Shown: positions 58,631-64,000 of the stretch, piece by piece
Layout: each line of letters begins with the position of its first letter
How positions within the stretch are numbered: position 1 is the first letter of the stretch
Assembly: GCA_000277445.1 (NCBI GenBank)
Contig: AJWJ01000032.1
Coordinates: forward strand, 20,666 to 84,665
Origin: Polysphondylium violaceum
Taxonomy: Eukaryota; Evosea; Eumycetozoa; Dictyosteliales; Dictyosteliaceae
DNA length: 64,000 nt
Direction: 5' to 3'
Program-made: the position numbers and the translations under genes
The notes under the pieces: generated by a model
Databases searched by the model: none
The model's input: only the letters and a program-made list of their open reading frames with translations
What the model was told of the DNA's origin: nothing

Positions 58631-61600
58631 ATGACAGATATAAATGCTGAATCATTTTCAGCTTTAAACTTTTGGAAATCTGTAGAGAAAAAAAATAATA
58701 TCTATCAATTTTGGAAAAGAATCACGAGCAGCAGCAGCACCAAAGAAATTAAATTTTCCACTATTGGCACCACCTCCACCACCCCCACCTCCTCCTGCAG
58801 CTGAAGAGGACTTTAAATCAAACAAGAGCGAATGGGACGAACAAAATGTCACTGGTGCATTTGGATTCTGGAAACAGAAAGCAATTCAACTTCAACAAGA
58901 GACTGAACGATACAATGCAAGAAGAAATAGTCGTGCCACAGTAGATCTCACAAACATTCTCAGAAAGAGTACAAGTAATAGTGATCTCAGTAGTCCCGAT
59001 CAACCCAAAACACCCACCTCACCTCACTCTCCCTTGGACATTATTGCCACAACAACCATTGTTAAAACAACCACAACTACCACTACAACCAGTCAATTTG
59101 AAAATGAGCAGCATCATCATCATCATCACAGCAACAGCAAACATCCAGAAGTCACAGTGACATCTGAATCAGAGGATGAAGAATACTCTCAAAAAACTAC
59201 AACAATAGAGACTACAAACACACTGATTGCAAATCAGCTCGAGATTAAGGTGGGCGGAGAGACTATTGTCGTTGTTGACGATCATTTGGAATCAAAGAAA
59301 TCGCCAAGAGACTATCGTCGTTCGCGTAGTATTAGTTGCGAGATTATTCCATTGGTCCCCAACGCCACCTCGACCACAGTCATCACCGAATCAATCACCA
59401 CAACCACCATTGTCGAAGAAGACAAACAATCAGATGCCGAAAGTGACAGTTCGGTCGAAGACTCTGACGAGGACAGCGACAGCAACGATGACACTGAATC
59501 TGAGGAATATGAAGAACAAGTCGATACTAGCAGCATCAAACACCACCACGCCGCCAACGACGAAAACTCGAGCGCCAACAATAGCAGTGGCGATCTTTCG
59601 TCCATGGTCCACACCCCAGTGACCTCTGTCGACGATACCATGAAGCCCGATCAAGCATCACTCGATAGCGCTGGATCCAACGCTGTCACTGGCACCTCAT
59701 CTACCACTGCCAACATCAATGGTCCCAAGGCCAACCAACCCATTCAACAACCCGGTGCAGTGACCTTGGTCCACCATGAATCACAATCACAGTCCCAATC
59801 CACCCAACCCCAACCACAAGTCCCTGCAGTCCCTGATGCCAACAACAACAACACCAAAACACCATCATCCAGCACACCATCCACCCCCAATGCTACAGCA
59901 TCAGTCGCAACAAATGCAGCCAACAGACCCACCAACCCTGTGAAAAAGGACCACCAAAAATCCAAATCCATTGGTGCAACTCTCACCAGAACCGTCACCA
60001 AAACATTTATCAGAGACTCGAAAGAAAGCAATAAAATGCCCTCTACAGGCACAACACCAACCTCTACAACACCAAAAACCAAAGAACCAAAAGTCAAACT
60101 CTCCAAGCAAGAAAAAGAACGTATCAAACAAGAGAAACAAGCTCAAAAGAAAAAGGAAAAAGATGAAAAGAAGCAACAAAAGAAAGACAAGAAGCCCATT
60201 GGTAAAAGCTTATCATTGACAGATGTTAAAAAGCCCTCTTCTTCATCATCATCAACTAGTTCAAATTTTGCTGATACAAGTAAATACCCTGTATTTAGAT
60301 CATTGACAATGTACTCCTACGATATACTAATAATTGTTGTTATTATTAAAATTTAGAAATATTTAAAGTTAGATTAACTCAATTGGTATTGGCAAATGAA
60401 GGATCACTACCAGCCATATTAACATCGACCATTACTGTATTATCAAATTCAGAAAATGTAGATGTTAAACAAATATTTGTTGGAGCTGAAAATGATTCTG
60501 AAGTGAAATCCATTAGAGTCAGATCAGATAGCGGTGAAAAGATTGATTTCTCTTTAATCAACGACACTAGAATTGTCGCTGGTCTATTGATTTTATTCTT
60601 TGCCGAGCTTCCACAACCACTGTTTAACAGCAAGTTTTACAATGATTTAATCGAGATTCACGATATCACCAATCCACAAGTCAAACTCAACGACCTTCGT
60701 AATCTTATTAGCTCGCTCAGTCAATTGAGAAGATCATTACTTCAAATTTTGGTGACTTTCTTTTTATCCAAATACATAAACAACAATCCAACCATGGGCA
60801 GAAGTGAAGCCCTCCAAGTGATGTGCATGGTATTTGGACCCATCTTTTTCCGTGACATTGACCCCAAGACCAAACATCTCAACGTCACTGTTCGTGAAGA
60901 GACACTCAAACTCATCATTGACAACTATGTATTTTTATTTGAAAAGACTGATCAACCCGACCTCAAGTATGAGAGTGTCGATGGCAAACTCCTCATCTCT
61001 GAGGCTTCTGTTGACAAGCTCATTGACAAGGCCACTGACTATTATTACCCATACAACGAGAAATACTTTAGTCTCACATTCTTTATCTCGCACATCTACT
61101 TTATCTCTGCCAGCGATTTGGTTGACAAGTTGTCCACTCTCTTTAAAGAGAACCATATTGACACCAAAAAGAAATGGAAAAAACAACGTCGTTCCAAAAA
61201 GGCCAACTGCATATCAGAGAGCGTCAGACTCTGGATCGACTATTGCTACAGAGAGATGCGTGAAGACAAAAAGTTGTCTCAAAAGATTCTCAAAGCATTC
61301 CCCCATCTCGAGGCCCACATTGGATCTCGTCTCACCCAAAGTCGTGGTTTTGGCAATATCCTCCGTGTCCCCAAATTCCACTCTAGAACTCGTTCGGCCT
61401 CATTCTCTGAAAGCTTCCTTACCACCACCACTGGTGTTGGCGGTAAAGATCAATTGAGTGCCGTGGAAATTGCCGAACAATGTACTCTGGCCGACTATGA
61501 TTTATTCACCAACGTCCGTCTCTCTGATTGGGTCAGATTAATGCACGGCTCTGTTGATCCCTCCACCGCCCCATCTCTTAGTGCTGCACTCAAGAAATCC

Positions 61601-63082
61601 ACCACTTGGTGCCAATGGGCCATGGGCGAGATTCTATCTGCCGAAGATAAATCCCAACGTGTTGCCATCATCGTCTTGCTCGTCGACATTGCCATCGCTT
61701 GCAGAGATTTGGCCAATTTCAACACTGCCATCAGTATCTTGAATGCGCTCAACAACCATCACATCAAGAGACTCACTGCCACTTGGGAATCGGTTTCCAA
61801 AGAGACTGTGTCCAAGATCCAACAATTGGAAAACTCGCTCTCTGTTTGGCTCAAACCAGACCCCAACACCACAGCCTTTACCAACATTTGTTCGTCAATC
61901 AACTCTGCCTGTGTACCCCATTTCTCTATCCTCAGAACTGTACTCTCTCAAATTGACAACAAGATTCCAACAAAGACTGCCGACGGAAACATCAATGTCG
62001 ACAAGCTTCGTACCGTGTTTGGCATTGTCGTTGAGCTCCAAAGACTCCAACAACAAAGAAACTACACCATGAAGCCTACCAAATTGTTTATTCAACTCCA
62101 AGACATAAACACCCTCAGCATGGATGAGTTGGCCGATCTTTCACTCAAATGTGAGGCACCCGTAAGCAAAGCCAAGAAATACAATTCACCAGAACAAGTG
62201 GTCCAACAAGATTGGAGAGACCAAATCAAGAAAACCTTTGCCAAACCTTTGGTCCAAACCTCGGTTGGTATTGATTTGCCTCGTTTGGCTTCCTCTTTTA
62301 CCTTTAGAGAGAATGCCGAAGATGTCTCTATCAACAATGGAAACAAGATTCAAGACATCAACAATGTATTATTATCGTTGGCCTCTATTACCTCTGATAG
62401 TGGTCTCAATGAAAAGATTAAAGAACAATTTAATCAATATATTCCTGCATCTACCGATCCAGATTCAGACTTTAAGAGAGATTTAATTAGATTCTTGGAT
62501 GAAGTCTGTGAATCTGACAATAGTAAATTGGTCAACATTCTCAAATGTTGTAATCAAGCTATCATTGCCCCCGTCGTCATTGAATTAACTTTAAATATTG
62601 CAAAAGCTGTTCCATTTATGGATGCTGGTGGTTGGAGAATTTTAATTTCAAAAACTAATCCAAGTCTTATTAGTGTAATTGAAAATGCTAACACTAATAA
62701 TAATAGTGGTCATGAATCAAACGATGATTCAACCACTACTGCTGCAAGTGCTACTGAAGAAAAACAAGAAATTAATAGTAACAATAACAATAGTAATAAT
62801 AATAATTCAAATATATACGTTCGACATTATAAAAAACAAAGATCCAGATCATCTCAAACTAAAGATTACTTTGAATTTGAATGGTTCCTTCAAATAGAAT
62901 TGGATCAAACATGTAAAAATATTTTATCATTTGATCTTAAAGTATCTTCTCTTATATTTTCAACTGATACTCAAGCAACTATTCGTGATCCACTTTTAGA
63001 ATCCTTTAAAGATTATATAGTTTCTCAAGATTGCATACAATATATTAATTTAAAAAACAACAGCAATGAATCAAAAGAATAA
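58631..63082 (+). CDS. RhoGAP-RasGEF multidomain protein
   Basis: Combines a RhoGAP-like domain with a Ras guanine-nucleotide exchange factor. The last junction is clear: exon ends at 60279, next exon 60357-63082. At the 5' end, ATG at 58631 (MTDINAESFSALNFWKS) is out of frame with the Pro-rich frame from 58746. A 64-nt intron (58682-58745, weak sites GTAGAG...AAAG, phase 0) joins them for 1436 residues; a one-base change in the A8 run at 58688-58695 would also do so. Order: poly-Pro, Ser/Thr-rich linker, Lys-rich patch, RhoGAP (about 529-720), RasGEF-N (738-853, FFISHIYFISASDLVDKL), RasGEF (about 896-1133, with ANFNTAISILNAL), and an unknown C-terminus. In the RhoGAP the arginine-finger position reads QIFVGAE, with Val instead of Arg; the FGPIFFR end is kept. 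RasGEF core residues look intact. Confidence 0.87.
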
Positions 63083-64000
63083 AATTTCTTATTATTATTA
63101 TTTATTTTTATTTTATTTTGCAGCAGATCTTTTTATTTTATCAAAATCAAATCCATCCATCTTTTTATTCATATCCAATTCTAGACTCTACACACACACT
63201 TTGAAATGGATTGGATGGATTGATCAAACTATTTATTAGAATTAAATACTAATTACCTTTTTGTGTTTATTGAAAGATCTTTGATATTTTTGATTTGTGG
63301 AACAAGTGGTGCGCTTTGGACAAAAAAATTTTTCAAAAAAGCACACCTCGAGGTGTGCTTGATAAGAAAATAAAAAAAAAAATATCTTTCAAAGAAGAAA
63401 AATTAATTAATTTTAATTAATTAATTTAAAAAAAAAAAACACGGTGATTTTTTTCGAATTTTTATTCATTTTTTTTCCAAAAATCTTTTTTCAACACCTC
63501 ATCACAAGTTTTTTCAGATCACCCGAACACACAACATCACATTTGACTAGAATAGCTGTTGATCTCTCAATCATTTAATATACTCCCACCCCCACCCTTA
63601 ACACCTTCCATTTTTTGATATTTAAAATTCAATCAATACAAACACACCACAATCCCATATATATCCACACACCACTTCAAAAGATTGTTGATTCATTTTT
63701 TAAAAAAAAAAAAGGTGCTAATTTTTAAAAAACACCAATAACTCATCTAAAGGAAATTAATTCTCTAAATTTTTTCTTTGTTCTTTATATTTATATCTCT
63801 GTTTTTTATTGTGATATAAAATCTATTTATTTGTTCTTATTCATTTATTATTATTCTTGGTAGTATTTATTTATTCTTTTTTTTTTTTTTTTTCTTTTTT
63901 CACCTACTTATGTCTATTTGTGATTATTTGTTTATAAAAAATTATATTTTCGAGTTTGATTAAGTTCATCAGTCATTTTTATAATTTTATCTATTTAAAT
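63083..64000. other. intergenic region at the right edge
   Basis: AT-rich, with a perfect palindrome (63339-63360, listed separately), TTAATTAA-type runs at 63402-63428 and poly-A/T runs near 63700 and 63875. CA-rich patches at 63500-63675 could be a promoter for a gene beyond the window. No ORF is supported. Confidence 0.5.
63339..63360. repeat. 22-bp perfect palindrome
   Basis: The arm AAGCACACCTC is followed immediately by its exact reverse complement. Each arm holds CACACC/GGTGTG, the core of G-box-like sites. It lies 257 bp after the RasGEF stop. Confidence 0.95.

Noticed and set aside
1-64000. tRNA, rRNA, transposon, CRISPR or viral elements
   Set aside because: No B-box-like GGTTCGA arms, no terminal repeats with integrase or reverse-transcriptase frames, no spaced direct repeats and no viral genes were found by eye.

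Overview
The window is nuclear DNA of a dictyostelid social amoeba. The evidence is very AT-rich intergenic DNA with long A and T runs, short introns (about 46-130 nt, GTAAGT/GTATGT...TAG), poly-Gln and poly-Asn tracts, CTDC-type Cys repeats and PA14 architecture of the prespore-inducing (Psi) family, and a G-alpha subunit of Dictyostelium type. I cannot name the species. Coding DNA looks less AT-rich than I would expect for D. discoideum, which would suit another dictyostelid group.

Layout. 1-8 kb: possible start of a minus-strand Zn-finger gene cut by the left edge; G-alpha subunit (+); O6-alkylguanine-DNA alkyltransferase (-); F-box/LRR protein (-); 1.9 kb gap with micro-ORFs. 8-24 kb: ARC5/DRP5-type dynamin-like protein (+), RbBP5/Swd1 (-), ICE2/NARG2-like protein (-), Psi-type PA14 surface protein (-), Atg11/FIP200 scaffold (-). 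24-33 kb: type I DnaJ (+), STE-group kinase (+), Cys-rich single-pass surface protein with a mucin-like stalk (+). 32.7-55.6 kb: nine genes in a row, all on the minus strand: a 52-residue membrane protein, Prp16 (DHX38), DDB1 (repE), Ap4A phosphorylase, vinculin/alpha-catenin-type protein, Prp2 (DHX16), an ARM-repeat membrane protein, a RhoGAP, and a ChaC gamma-glutamylcyclotransferase fused to a glutamate-5-kinase-type PUA domain. 56-63 kb: multispanning membrane protein (+) and a large RhoGAP-RasGEF protein (+).

I resolved most genes into exons by reading donors and acceptors and requiring phase continuity; exon coordinates are in each entry. The genes are mostly independent housekeeping, signalling and developmental loci, not a pathway cluster. 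Loose themes are small-GTPase and G-protein signalling, spliceosome remodelling (Prp16 and Prp2), DNA damage (alkyltransferase and DDB1) and chromatin/transcription (RbBP5 and ICE2).

Most worth a second look: the ChaC-PUA fusion; a dynamin-like protein that keeps its P-loop but has lost the other G motifs; a RhoGAP-RasGEF whose RhoGAP lacks the arginine finger; a 52-residue membrane protein; a 22-bp perfect palindrome of two G-box-like arms; an orphan acidic terminal exon; and a decayed or unannotated coding tract near 56.1 kb. No tRNA, rRNA, transposon or CRISPR array was seen.
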